From JAIBAI01 sp044238875 (GTDB lineage: Bacteria; Bacteroidota; Bacteroidia; M30B66), in contig JBIICM010000077.1 in assembly GCA_044238875.1 (NCBI GenBank), positions 1 to 11,266 on the forward strand: a stretch of DNA of 11,266 nt, read 5' to 3'. Below are positions 1 through 6,362 of this stretch, one piece after another. Each line of letters begins with the position of its first letter. Positions within the stretch are counted from its first letter, which is position 1. The translations under genes were made by a program, and so were the position numbers. The notes under the pieces are model-generated. The model was not told the DNA's origin, ran no database searches, and saw only the letters and a list, made by a program, of their open reading frames with translations.

Positions 1-116
1 TTGTAAGCGCCATCATATTCGGCCACTTCTTCCCCCATCAGGAAAACTTTTTCATCTCTTAACATTTCTTCGCGCAGGGCTTCGCGCAGGGCTTCACGAA
101 ATTGGATGGTTCTCAT
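1..116 (-). CDS. pdhB: Pyruvate dehydrogenase E1 component, beta subunit (N-terminal fragment)
   Basis: This is the 5' end of a minus-strand gene that runs off the left edge; 38 codons are visible from an ATG at 116-114. The peptide begins MRTIQFREALREALREEM and continues with a MGEEVAEYDGAY segment. This is the usual start of the thiamine-diphosphate-dependent E1 beta (transketolase-like pyrimidine-binding) subunit of pyruvate dehydrogenase. E1 pairs an alpha and a beta chain to decarboxylate pyruvate and pass the acetyl group to E2 lipoate in the cytoplasm. The catalytic core lies outside the window. A branched-chain 2-oxoacid dehydrogenase beta subunit has a related N-terminus and cannot be fully excluded. 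A 12-bp tandem duplication (69-80 and 81-92) encodes the REALREAL stretch; related proteins show a similar doubled motif, so it is not taken as an anomaly. Confidence 0.85.
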   Translation of the reverse strand, partial: MRTIQFREALREALREEMLRDEKVFLMGEEVAEYDGAY

Positions 117-133
117 AGCTTGCTTTTATGCTG

Positions 134-141
134 CAAATTTA
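134..141 (-). promoter_or_regulatory. Candidate -7 box of the pdhB promoter (TAAATTTG)
   Basis: Read on the minus strand, 141-134 is TAAATTTG, a perfect match to the Bacteroidota -7 consensus TAnnTTTG. It lies 17 bp upstream of the pdhB ATG, giving a short leader. No convincing TTTG -33 box is seen about 19-21 bp further upstream. The flank at 142-210 is very AT-rich, which may help RNA polymerase binding. Confidence 0.55.
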
Positions 142-241
142 GAAAAACAGAATGAGTAATTGATAATAAATGAGTGATATTTTATGAGGTTGCTAAAATT
201 AATCTTATTCTAATGCCAACCTAAAAAACATTCGGCCAATA

Positions 242-272
242 ATTGCCAATTAATCAAAGTCATATTGGCAAT
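242..272 (-). terminator. Inverted repeat downstream of xerD; possible terminator or operator
   Basis: ATTGCCAAT at 242-250 and ATTGGCAAT at 264-272 are perfect 9-bp inverted arms around a 13-nt loop. The hairpin begins 27 bp after the xerD stop codon. Read on the minus strand it is followed, after about 13 nt, by a run of six T (228-223). The T run is further from the stem than in a textbook intrinsic terminator and the stem is AT-rich, so termination is only one reading. The repeat also lies upstream of the pdhB promoter and could be a protein-binding site. Confidence 0.35.
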
Positions 273-299
273 GGTGATGTTGTTCTGCCGGTAAACTGA

Positions 300-1205
300 T
301 CAACCATTTGCCCTGGGGTGAAAATCCCTCATTACCTGACGAAGGAATTCCCTGTCGAGATGGGTGTATATTTCGGTTGTTGTAATGCTCTCATGACCTA
401 ACATTTCCTGAACGGCCCGCAAATCAGCGCCACCTTCTACCAGTGCAGTGGCAAATGAGTGCCTGAATGTATGCGGACTGATTCGTTTTTTGAGTCCAAT
501 TCTCTTTGCAAGGTCTTTGATCATCAGAAAAACCATCACACGGCTGAGGTGTTTTCCCCTGCGGTTCAGGAATACAAAATCTTCTTCACCCGGTACAACG
601 GGGATATGTGTTCTAACCTGACTGATGTAGTTCAGCAGCATTTTACTCACCAGCTTTCCGGCAGGAATGATACGTTCCTTGTTACCTTTTCCGGTAACAA
701 CAATAAATCCGTTCTCAAGTTTAAGTGCTGATATCCTAAGGTTTACCAGTTCTGAAACGCGCAATCCGCAGCTAAAGAGGGTTTCAAGTATGGCCCTGTT
801 TCTCTCACCTTCGGGTTTGCTCAGGTCAATGGCGGCAATCAGTGCATCAATATCTTCAACATCAAGGGTGTCGGGCAGCTTCCGGCCTAATTTAGGCCCT
901 TCAATCTGTTCGGTCGGATCGTTGCGGATCATATTTTCGAGCAGCAGGAACTTGTAAAAGGCTTTGATGCCTGAGATCATCCTTGCCTGAGAACGCGCCT
1001 GCATGCCCAGTTCATTTACCCATCTGATCAGTCCGCGTATATGTTTATCTTCAATACTGTCGGGTCCTGTTTGCATAGCATTAGCCTGCAGGTATTGCCA
1101 TAGTTTTTCAACATCCCTGCGATAGGCCTCTACCGAGTTGGGTGAGAGCGATTTTTCAAGCCTGAGGTAGGCTGTAAATCCTTTTATTGACGATGCCCAA
1201 TCCAT
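300..1205 (-). CDS. xerD: Site-specific tyrosine recombinase XerD
   Basis: The 301-residue protein has the full length and layout of XerC/XerD recombinases, which cut and rejoin dif sites to resolve chromosome dimers at division. Residues 1-90 form the SAM-like core-binding domain, with the typical LSPNSVEAYRRDV segment at 20-33. The catalytic domain follows, and the expected residues are visible: Arg149 in CGLRVSEL, Lys173 in TGKGNKER, His245 and Arg248 in HTFRH, His271 in LGHES, and nucleophile Tyr280 in IYTHL. The ATG at 1205-1203 fits the family start. The D-type assignment rests on overall resemblance and is less certain than the family. The gene is divergent from aroQ with a gap of only about 20 bp, so its promoter must lie inside the aroQ reading frame. 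Nothing suggests a phage or integron integrase: the length and neighbours are those of a core gene. Confidence 0.93.
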   Translation of the reverse strand: MDWASSIKGFTAYLRLEKSLSPNSVEAYRRDVEKLWQYLQANAMQTGPDSIEDKHIRGLIRWVNELGMQARSQARMISGIKAFYKFLLLENMIRNDPTEQIEGPKLGRKLPDTLDVEDIDALIAAIDLSKPEGERNRAILETLFSCGLRVSELVNLRISALKLENGFIVVTGKGNKERIIPAGKLVSKMLLNYISQVRTHIPVVPGEEDFVFLNRRGKHLSRVMVFLMIKDLAKRIGLKKRISPHTFRHSFATALVEGGADLRAVQEMLGHESITTTEIYTHLDREFLRQVMRDFHPRANG

Positions 1206-1213
1206 TTCTGTTG

Positions 1214-1221
1214 TATTTTCG
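1214..1221 (+). promoter_or_regulatory. Candidate -7 box for aroQ-bioD (TATTTTCG)
   Basis: TATTTTCG matches TAnnTTTG at all but one defined position and ends 4 bp before the proposed GTG start of aroQ. If functional, transcription would start at or just after the GTG, giving a leaderless or nearly leaderless mRNA. The nearest TTG upstream (1187-1189) is spaced a little too far for a standard -33 box, so confidence is low. Confidence 0.3.
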
Positions 1222-1225
1222 CGCT

Positions 1226-1645
1226 GTGCATCATATTCATATTATCAACGGACCAAATTTAAACCTTCTGGGGCGTCGTGAACCTTCGGTTTACGGGAAT
1301 ATTGATTTCGAAACTTTTCTTGAAGGGCTGCATGCTGAGTTTCCGGATGTGAGGCTGACCTTTTTTCAGTCGAATGTAGAGGGCGAACTTATCAACAGTC
1401 TTCAGGAGCATGGTTTTTCTGCCCTTGGTATCATCCTCAATGCCGGAGGCTTTACCCATACTTCTGTAGCGCTTGGAGATGCAGTGAAGGCCATTTCAAC
1501 TCCGGTGGTGGAGCTACATATCAGCAATATTGCTGCCCGTGAGCCTTTCAGGCATGAAAGTTTCATTTCGGCTGCCGCTGCAGGGGTAATCTTTGGTTTT
1601 GGCCTTGAGGGGTACAGACTTGCCATGCAATATTTTCTAAGATGA
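1226..1645 (+). CDS. aroQ: Type II 3-dehydroquinate dehydratase
   Basis: AroQ removes water from 3-dehydroquinate to give 3-dehydroshikimate, the third step of the shikimate pathway. The type II enzyme is a small flavodoxin-like fold protein forming a dodecamer in the cytoplasm. Visible family motifs (numbering from the GTG) are INGPNLNLLG at 7-16, RREPSVYG at 17-24 with catalytic Tyr23, the NAGGFTHTS loop at 72-80 with Asn72 and His78, ELHISN at 96-101 with His98, and Arg109. I chose the GTG at 1226 because it gives 139 residues and places INGPN about seven residues in, as in other family members. A TTG at 1187 or ATG at 1193 would add 11-13 unrelated residues and overlap the divergent xerD start. 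The stop overlaps the bioD start (ATGA, 1642-1645), so the two are probably translated together. Confidence 0.93.
   Translation: MHHIHIINGPNLNLLGRREPSVYGNIDFETFLEGLHAEFPDVRLTFFQSNVEGELINSLQEHGFSALGIILNAGGFTHTSVALGDAVKAISTPVVELHISNIAAREPFRHESFISAAAAGVIFGFGLEGYRLAMQYFLR
1254..1261 (-). promoter_or_regulatory. Candidate -7 box for xerD inside aroQ (TAAATTTG)
   Basis: On the minus strand 1261-1254 reads TAAATTTG, a perfect TAnnTTTG match, 48 bp upstream of the xerD ATG. It would give a leader of about 40 nt. The same bases encode the conserved Pro-Asn-Leu-Asn of AroQ, so protein constraint alone could explain them. No clear TTTG -33 box is seen at the expected distance. Confidence 0.35.
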
Positions 1646-2256
1646 AAAGCTATTTTATAAGCGGAATAGGCACAGATGTTGGCAAAACGGTTGTTTCAGC
1701 CATTTTGTGCGAAGCGCTGAAGGCGGATTACTGGAAGCCCATTCAATCGGGGGGCCTTGAACATTCTGATGGCAATGAGGTAAGGCGGCTGATTAGCAAC
1801 CCAATCACTAAATTTCACCCTGAAGTTTACCTGTTACCCGAGCCGTTGTCTCCCCATGCTGCTGCTGAAAGGGCCGGAATCGAAATTGATACGTCAAGGT
1901 TTACCCTACCCCCGGTGCAAAATACCTTGATCATTGAAGGGGCCGGAGGGCTACTTGTACCTATCACCCGTCAGTTTCTTGTTGCTGATCTCATTCTCCA
2001 GCTCAAGGTGCCGGTTGTGCTGGTGAGCAGGCATTACCTTGGGAGCATCAACCACACCCTGATGAGTATTGAAATATTGAAGCATCGTAAAATACCCATC
2101 GCGGGAATTGTATTTAACGGTGATCAAAACCAGGCTACAGAACAGGTAATTGAAGAGCAATCAGGCTGTCGCATTTTGGGAAGAATTTCTCCGGCAAAAA
2201 ACCTCGATCATACTTTTATTAGGGAACAGGCTGCGCTTTTTAACCAGCTTTTGTAA
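1642..2256 (+). CDS. bioD: ATP-dependent dethiobiotin synthetase
   Basis: BioD carboxylates 7,8-diaminopelargonate with CO2 and ATP to form the ureido ring of dethiobiotin, the penultimate step of biotin synthesis. The 204-residue protein shows the P-loop GIGTDVGKT at 8-16, the YWKPIQSG segment at 30-37 with the substrate-binding Lys32, an Asp-Gly at 43-44 matching the second nucleotide-site loop, and EGAGGLLVP at 99-107 with the metal-binding Glu99. It is slightly shorter than the E. coli enzyme but has every expected motif. The ATG overlaps the aroQ stop by four bases and no Shine-Dalgarno sequence is visible, consistent with translational coupling. None of the other biotin genes (bioA, bioB, bioC, bioF) is in this window, so this is an isolated bioD carried with a shikimate gene. 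Confidence 0.93.
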   Translation: MKSYFISGIGTDVGKTVVSAILCEALKADYWKPIQSGGLEHSDGNEVRRLISNPITKFHPEVYLLPEPLSPHAAAERAGIEIDTSRFTLPPVQNTLIIEGAGGLLVPITRQFLVADLILQLKVPVVLVSRHYLGSINHTLMSIEILKHRKIPIAGIVFNGDQNQATEQVIEEQSGCRILGRISPAKNLDHTFIREQAALFNQLL

Positions 2257-2275
2257 GCAGTAAATTGCTGCCTTA
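2254..2275. terminator. Weak hairpin between convergent bioD and addA-like genes
   Basis: TAAGCAG (2254-2260, including the bioD stop codon) can pair with CTGCCTTA (2268-2275), leaving a 7-nt loop and one bulged C. The region lies in the 29-bp gap between convergent genes, where a shared terminator is expected. It is followed by only a short TTT on the plus strand, and the minus-strand exit also lacks a long T run, so it is at best a weak bidirectional terminator. Confidence 0.3.
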
Positions 2276-2285
2276 TTTGACTGAA

Positions 2286-5200
2286 TCAGGTCAGATTTAA
2301 GCTATCTGTATCAACAGCAACCACCCTTGGAGGCTCATGAAGATATACCAGAAAGCCTTTTGCCTGAAATGGCTTAATAGAACTTAACTGGTCAACATAC
2401 GACTTAACCTGATCATGATGTTTCTTCTCGGGTTTTCCGGTCTTGTAATCCAAAACCACCCAGGTATTGCCGGTCAGTACCACCCGGTCAGGTCTGATAA
2501 CCGATCCATCGGGCAGAAGCAGTTCACGTTCTGTCTTTACCGTTAAACCTTCAGTGAAGCACATACTAATTTCAGGCAGGGCGAGAACTTCACGAATCTT
2601 TCCGGCCAGTGCCTGAAGTTCATTTTCCTGAATAAAACCAGCCTGTTGCAGATGGCGCAGAGATGTATCAATATCATTAACTGTTCTTACACCTTCAAGG
2701 GCGGTATGCAGCAGATTTCCCCAGATAACGGCAGTGCTCTCTTCCTGCCAGGCTTTGGCCGACTGTTCGCTGATCCTCAAACGTGACAGCCAGCCTGAAG
2801 ATTTGAATTTCGGCAGCAAGGCCTTTGAAATCTTCTCTTTTTCTTCTTCGTCAGCTTTCCTGAAGGCGGCATCACCCCATGAAACACGCCCTGTTGCGAG
2901 CATTTCACTTTCTTTTTCTTCCAAAAAGCTGAGCAGGTATTTTTCCCAGCCATCGCTAACACTACCCTTGTTACCGCTAGCACCGCTTATTATAAAAAGA
3001 GCCGTTTCAGGCCTTGTGGTAGCCACATACAATAGATTTATCTGATCAAGCGTGGCTTTATCATCTTCGAGCCTTAAAAGATCAGCAAAAACTGTATGCG
3101 CGATATTTTTGGTAAGGTTAATGCGCGCTGCCGGCAGATTTCCGGGCAACAGGCTCTTTTTTTCTACCCACTCGGTTGTTGTATTTTTTCGTTGTGAATG
3201 GGCATAAGGAAAAATCACCACCGGAAACTGAAGGCCTTTTGATTTATGTATGGTCAATATTCTTATTGCATCAGCATTCTCGGGTAGTTTTAAGCACTGT
3301 TTCGTGCGATTTTCTGCCCACCAATCGAGAAAAACAGTACAATCGGTAACCGATTTGCCTGAGCGCGTCCAAACCGCTTCCAGAAAAAATAGTACGTAAG
3401 GGTTTTCAACGGTATTTATACCGAATTTTTCAATGATACGGTGGCATAGCTCAAACAGCGAAGTGCCGCCCAGTCTGAGTTGTGTAAGACCATAGCCTTC
3501 CCGCTCAAGTATTTGTAAAAGTTTTTCCTCATGAAGGCCATGTTGCCCGATCACAAGTTCTTCAAGCGACCGGAAGGGCAATTTCCCCTTCCGGATCAGC
3601 CAGTTGCAGATATTAAACAGATGCAGGCTCCGGTTGCGGTCGGCAAGCACCTGAAGGCAGGAGAGTATTAGCAATACATCCGGCGAAGCATCAACCATCA
3701 GCGATTCGCCTGAAATAACCGGTAAGCCTTCTTCTACGAGTGCTTCGGCCATCAGTGCCCCCTGCTTGTTACTTCTTACAAGAATGGCAATATCCCTGTG
3801 TTTAAAATTGCGGTTGTTTACAAGATCATTAATAATGGCGAGGGTTCTCACCCTGTGCTCCTCGTTTCGTTCAGCTAAATCCAGCCCCGGTGGCAGCCAT
3901 TCAATCTGTACATAACCCGTGAAATCCTTTCCGGGATGTTGTTGCAGCCCCTTGTAAACAGATTGCAGGTGAGACGGCAAAAACTTTTCGCTGATATATT
4001 GATAAAGCTTGTTATTGAATTCAATGATTGATTTTCCGCTCCTGAAATTATGATCAAGGTCTTCCAGTTCGAAAAGCTGCTTTAACAACTTGTACCTTTC
4101 TTTTGTAGCAGGGCTGGCATTTTCCGGATAGGGTTCGGGCAGATTGGCAAATAAACCTACTTCTCCGCCCCTGAAACGGTAAATGGCCTGTTTACCGTCT
4201 CCAACCACGAGCGACCCGGCACTTTGGGCAAGACCGTTCTCAATGAGCGGCAACAGGTTTTGCCATTGCATCACCGATGTGTCCTGAAACTCATCAATCA
4301 TGAAATGCTGGTATTTTTCACCAAGTCTTTCATAAATAAAGGGTACAGGTTCTTCAGATACGATTTTTGAGACCCGCTTGTTAAATTCTGATATATGTAC
4401 AATACCCTCTTCATTTCTGATCCGGTCAATAATCCGGCTGATTTCGTTGAGCAGGGCGATCTGGAAGAGGTCTTTGCAAAGTATTGACAAAATGGTGTAG
4501 TCGCTGCTTTTGGCATCAATGATTTCAGCGGCCTGCTGCGCAATCCGGTTCAGTTCAGGCTTAATCCGGTCAACGGCCTGTTTGGCGTAACTATCTTTTT
4601 TACCGTTTGAGTACCAGATCTGATTGTTCAGTGTTTTCCGTACATTGGAGTTTGGAATCGGCAGAACCTCGCCGCTGATTTTGCAAAGTGATTCAAACCA
4701 CTTGTAAATACCTGATTTGCTGTAATATAGGTCGCCTGCTGTAAGATTTTCTGCTTCAAGCAAGTCAAGGGCCTGATTACCAAGATGCGCAAGCTCTTCC
4801 TGAATAGCGCTGCAGGTGGCAGAAAAATCACTCCGCATTTGCAAAAAGTCGCCAATTTTCAGATGTTTAAGGGCGTTGATTGCCGAAGCATGTTTTTCAG
4901 AAAGCAGATCAATAGCAGTTTTGGCCAGTTCTTCTTCGATACGGCTCGTTTTTTCCTCGTCGGTCAGGTGCAGGGTGTAGCCAATCAGTGCATCTGTAAC
5001 GGCGGTATCGGAGCCTATTTTTTCGAGCAGCTCGTCAACTGCCAGCTGAATGAGTACATCGTTGCTGAGTTCAACAGTAAAGTTTACGGGAATATGCAGA
5101 TCCTGAGCGAAAGTTCTGACCACCCGATGCATAAAACTATCGATGGTACCTACTGAAAAATCATTGTATTGATGCAGAATATTCGAAAGCAGCAGGGCCG

Positions 5201-5483
5201 CTTTTTTGCGGAGCACCTGTTCTTCAATGCCAAGGTCGTTCTGCAGCAGTTTGGCCATGATGGCGGCTGAGCCGGCCGGCTCCCGATCAGGTGCAGCCAT
5301 CTCATGCAAGGTCGAGATTACCCGCTCTTTCATTTCGGTGGCCGCTTTGTTGGTAAAAGTAATTGCCAGGATTTTTCTGAAACGGCGCGGATCAGAACCC
5401 TCCAGTGCCATCCGCAGGTATTCTCTCACCAGCGTAAATGTTTTGCCCGATCCTGCGGATGCTTTGTAAACCAGAAACTTCAT
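2286..5483 (-). CDS. addA: AddA/RecB-type ATP-dependent helicase-nuclease (UvrD superfamily)
   Basis: The 1065-residue protein carries a complete superfamily 1A helicase followed by a RecB-type nuclease. Helicase motifs in order: Walker A ASAGSGKT at 8-15, motif Ia TFTNKAATEMKERV at 42-55, the TIDSF segment at 113-117, Walker B IDEFQDTS at 396-403, motif III GDGKQAIYRFRGG at 428-440, HNFRS at 478-482, motif V TIHKSKGLQFP at 744-754, and motif VI LLYVATTRP at 817-825. The C-terminal PD-(D/E)XK nuclease shows His926, Asp999 in RPDR, DYKTG at 1012-1016 and QVKSY at 1025-1029. This layout is that of AddA, which with AddB processes double-strand ends for RecA loading. It is somewhat shorter than the Firmicutes protein. 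The nuclease domain rules out plain UvrD, PcrA or Rep. It is the last gene of a minus-strand operon, 3 bp after the glycosyltransferase. No AddB is present on either side here. Confidence 0.88.
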   Translation of the reverse strand: MKFLVYKASAGSGKTFTLVREYLRMALEGSDPRRFRKILAITFTNKAATEMKERVISTLHEMAAPDREPAGSAAIMAKLLQNDLGIEEQVLRKKAALLLSNILHQYNDFSVGTIDSFMHRVVRTFAQDLHIPVNFTVELSNDVLIQLAVDELLEKIGSDTAVTDALIGYTLHLTDEEKTSRIEEELAKTAIDLLSEKHASAINALKHLKIGDFLQMRSDFSATCSAIQEELAHLGNQALDLLEAENLTAGDLYYSKSGIYKWFESLCKISGEVLPIPNSNVRKTLNNQIWYSNGKKDSYAKQAVDRIKPELNRIAQQAAEIIDAKSSDYTILSILCKDLFQIALLNEISRIIDRIRNEEGIVHISEFNKRVSKIVSEEPVPFIYERLGEKYQHFMIDEFQDTSVMQWQNLLPLIENGLAQSAGSLVVGDGKQAIYRFRGGEVGLFANLPEPYPENASPATKERYKLLKQLFELEDLDHNFRSGKSIIEFNNKLYQYISEKFLPSHLQSVYKGLQQHPGKDFTGYVQIEWLPPGLDLAERNEEHRVRTLAIINDLVNNRNFKHRDIAILVRSNKQGALMAEALVEEGLPVISGESLMVDASPDVLLILSCLQVLADRNRSLHLFNICNWLIRKGKLPFRSLEELVIGQHGLHEEKLLQILEREGYGLTQLRLGGTSLFELCHRIIEKFGINTVENPYVLFFLEAVWTRSGKSVTDCTVFLDWWAENRTKQCLKLPENADAIRILTIHKSKGLQFPVVIFPYAHSQRKNTTTEWVEKKSLLPGNLPAARINLTKNIAHTVFADLLRLEDDKATLDQINLLYVATTRPETALFIISGASGNKGSVSDGWEKYLLSFLEEKESEMLATGRVSWGDAAFRKADEEEKEKISKALLPKFKSSGWLSRLRISEQSAKAWQEESTAVIWGNLLHTALEGVRTVNDIDTSLRHLQQAGFIQENELQALAGKIREVLALPEISMCFTEGLTVKTERELLLPDGSVIRPDRVVLTGNTWVVLDYKTGKPEKKHHDQVKSYVDQLSSIKPFQAKGFLVYLHEPPRVVAVDTDSLNLT

Positions 5484-5486
5484 AAC

Positions 5487-6359
5487 TCACGGTATTAAAC
5501 GGTAATTTCGGTATTCGCCTATGCGTATGCCCGTTAATTTTTCAAACCACATGAGTATTTTGTAGCGGGCGGATAGATTTTTCTTTGACGGATCAATATC
5601 GGGATTCCATGCTGCCTTTTTAATACGTTCCTGCATAATCAGCGGATGGGTTCCTGAAAAATGCGCAACCGAATCGATGCGCGAATAATCAAATTGCGCT
5701 ACGTCGGCAATGTTTTTTTTCATCCAGCTGTCGTCATGCCAGAGTTTGTGAAAATACTGCTGTTTGGCTTGTTGTTTTTCAGGTGGTTTCACCCAGCCGT
5801 AATGGTAAATGGCTGCCATTGCAGGCTTTACTTTGAGCGGATGGTTATGGCGTCTGAAACCCTGCGCATCACGGTAGCTCCTAATGCCTATGCCCGGCCT
5901 GATGATCCGCACTTCCCGGCGGTACCATTTGCGCGAATCGCCAATAAAGTGATAGGATCCGTAAAAATGCACATAATCAAAAAGCAGTCCCTCAACCGTT
6001 TTGTCATCTTTCCAGCGCAGCATCTGGTTTCTCAACGGTTCAAGATATTTTTCGTGCAGCACTTCGTCGGCCTGAATATAGAATGCCCAGTTAGCATCGC
6101 CGGCTATCTTATCCATGGCCTTGTCTGTTTCAACAGCGAGCACGCGGCCACCTTCCCTGAGGGTTTCGTCCCAGGTGCTTCTGAAAATTTTCACTTTTTC
6201 AGGTGGTAAGGTGCCAAGAAGCGCATCTGTGTGATCATCTGAATTACCTGCCATTATGATGAATTCATCACAAAGCGGGAGCACTGACCGGATGGCCTCC
6301 AGTACCGGATAGTCGTATTTTACAGCGTTACGGATGAATGTAAAACCGCTGACTTTCAT
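5487..6359 (-). CDS. Family 2-like (GT-A fold) glycosyltransferase
   Basis: The 290-residue cytosolic protein has no signal peptide or membrane segment. Its N-terminus (SGFTFIRNAVKYDYPVLEAI, 4-23) and the DEFIIMAGNSDDHT stretch at 31-44 match the first strands and nucleotide-sugar loop of GT-A glycosyltransferases. A QADE at 96-99, after a hydrophobic strand (WAFYI), fits the metal-binding DxD-like position. The rest is rich in aromatic and basic residues, as in many Bacteroidota glycosyltransferases of unknown acceptor. Donor and acceptor cannot be told from sequence. It lies 3 bp after purB and 3 bp before the addA-like gene, with no other envelope or polysaccharide genes nearby, so it is not part of a visible surface-polysaccharide cluster. 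The start is the ATG at 6359-6357. Confidence 0.75.
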   Translation of the reverse strand: MKVSGFTFIRNAVKYDYPVLEAIRSVLPLCDEFIIMAGNSDDHTDALLGTLPPEKVKIFRSTWDETLREGGRVLAVETDKAMDKIAGDANWAFYIQADEVLHEKYLEPLRNQMLRWKDDKTVEGLLFDYVHFYGSYHFIGDSRKWYRREVRIIRPGIGIRSYRDAQGFRRHNHPLKVKPAMAAIYHYGWVKPPEKQQAKQQYFHKLWHDDSWMKKNIADVAQFDYSRIDSVAHFSGTHPLIMQERIKKAAWNPDIDPSKKNLSARYKILMWFEKLTGIRIGEYRNYRLIP

Positions 6360-6362
6360 AAA

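Noticed and set aside
69..92. 12-bp perfect tandem duplication in pdhB
   Set aside because: It encodes the doubled REAL motif, which E1 beta proteins commonly carry in similar form, so it is not evidence of a recent mutation.
151..175. Direct repeat AATGAGT at 151 and 169
   Set aside because: It is a 7-mer in a strongly AT-rich stretch with no symmetry or further copies, so chance is likely.
300..1205. Tyrosine recombinase as a sign of a mobile element
   Set aside because: Length, motifs and housekeeping neighbours fit chromosomal XerD. No attachment repeats, phage genes or tRNA lie nearby.
4785..5156. 123-codon open frame on the plus strand opposite the addA-like gene
   Set aside because: It is antisense to the helicase-nuclease and resembles no family I know.
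5661..6209. 182-codon open frame on the plus strand opposite the glycosyltransferase
   Set aside because: It lies wholly antisense to a gene with recognisable family motifs, has no recognisable domain, and no promoter is seen before it.
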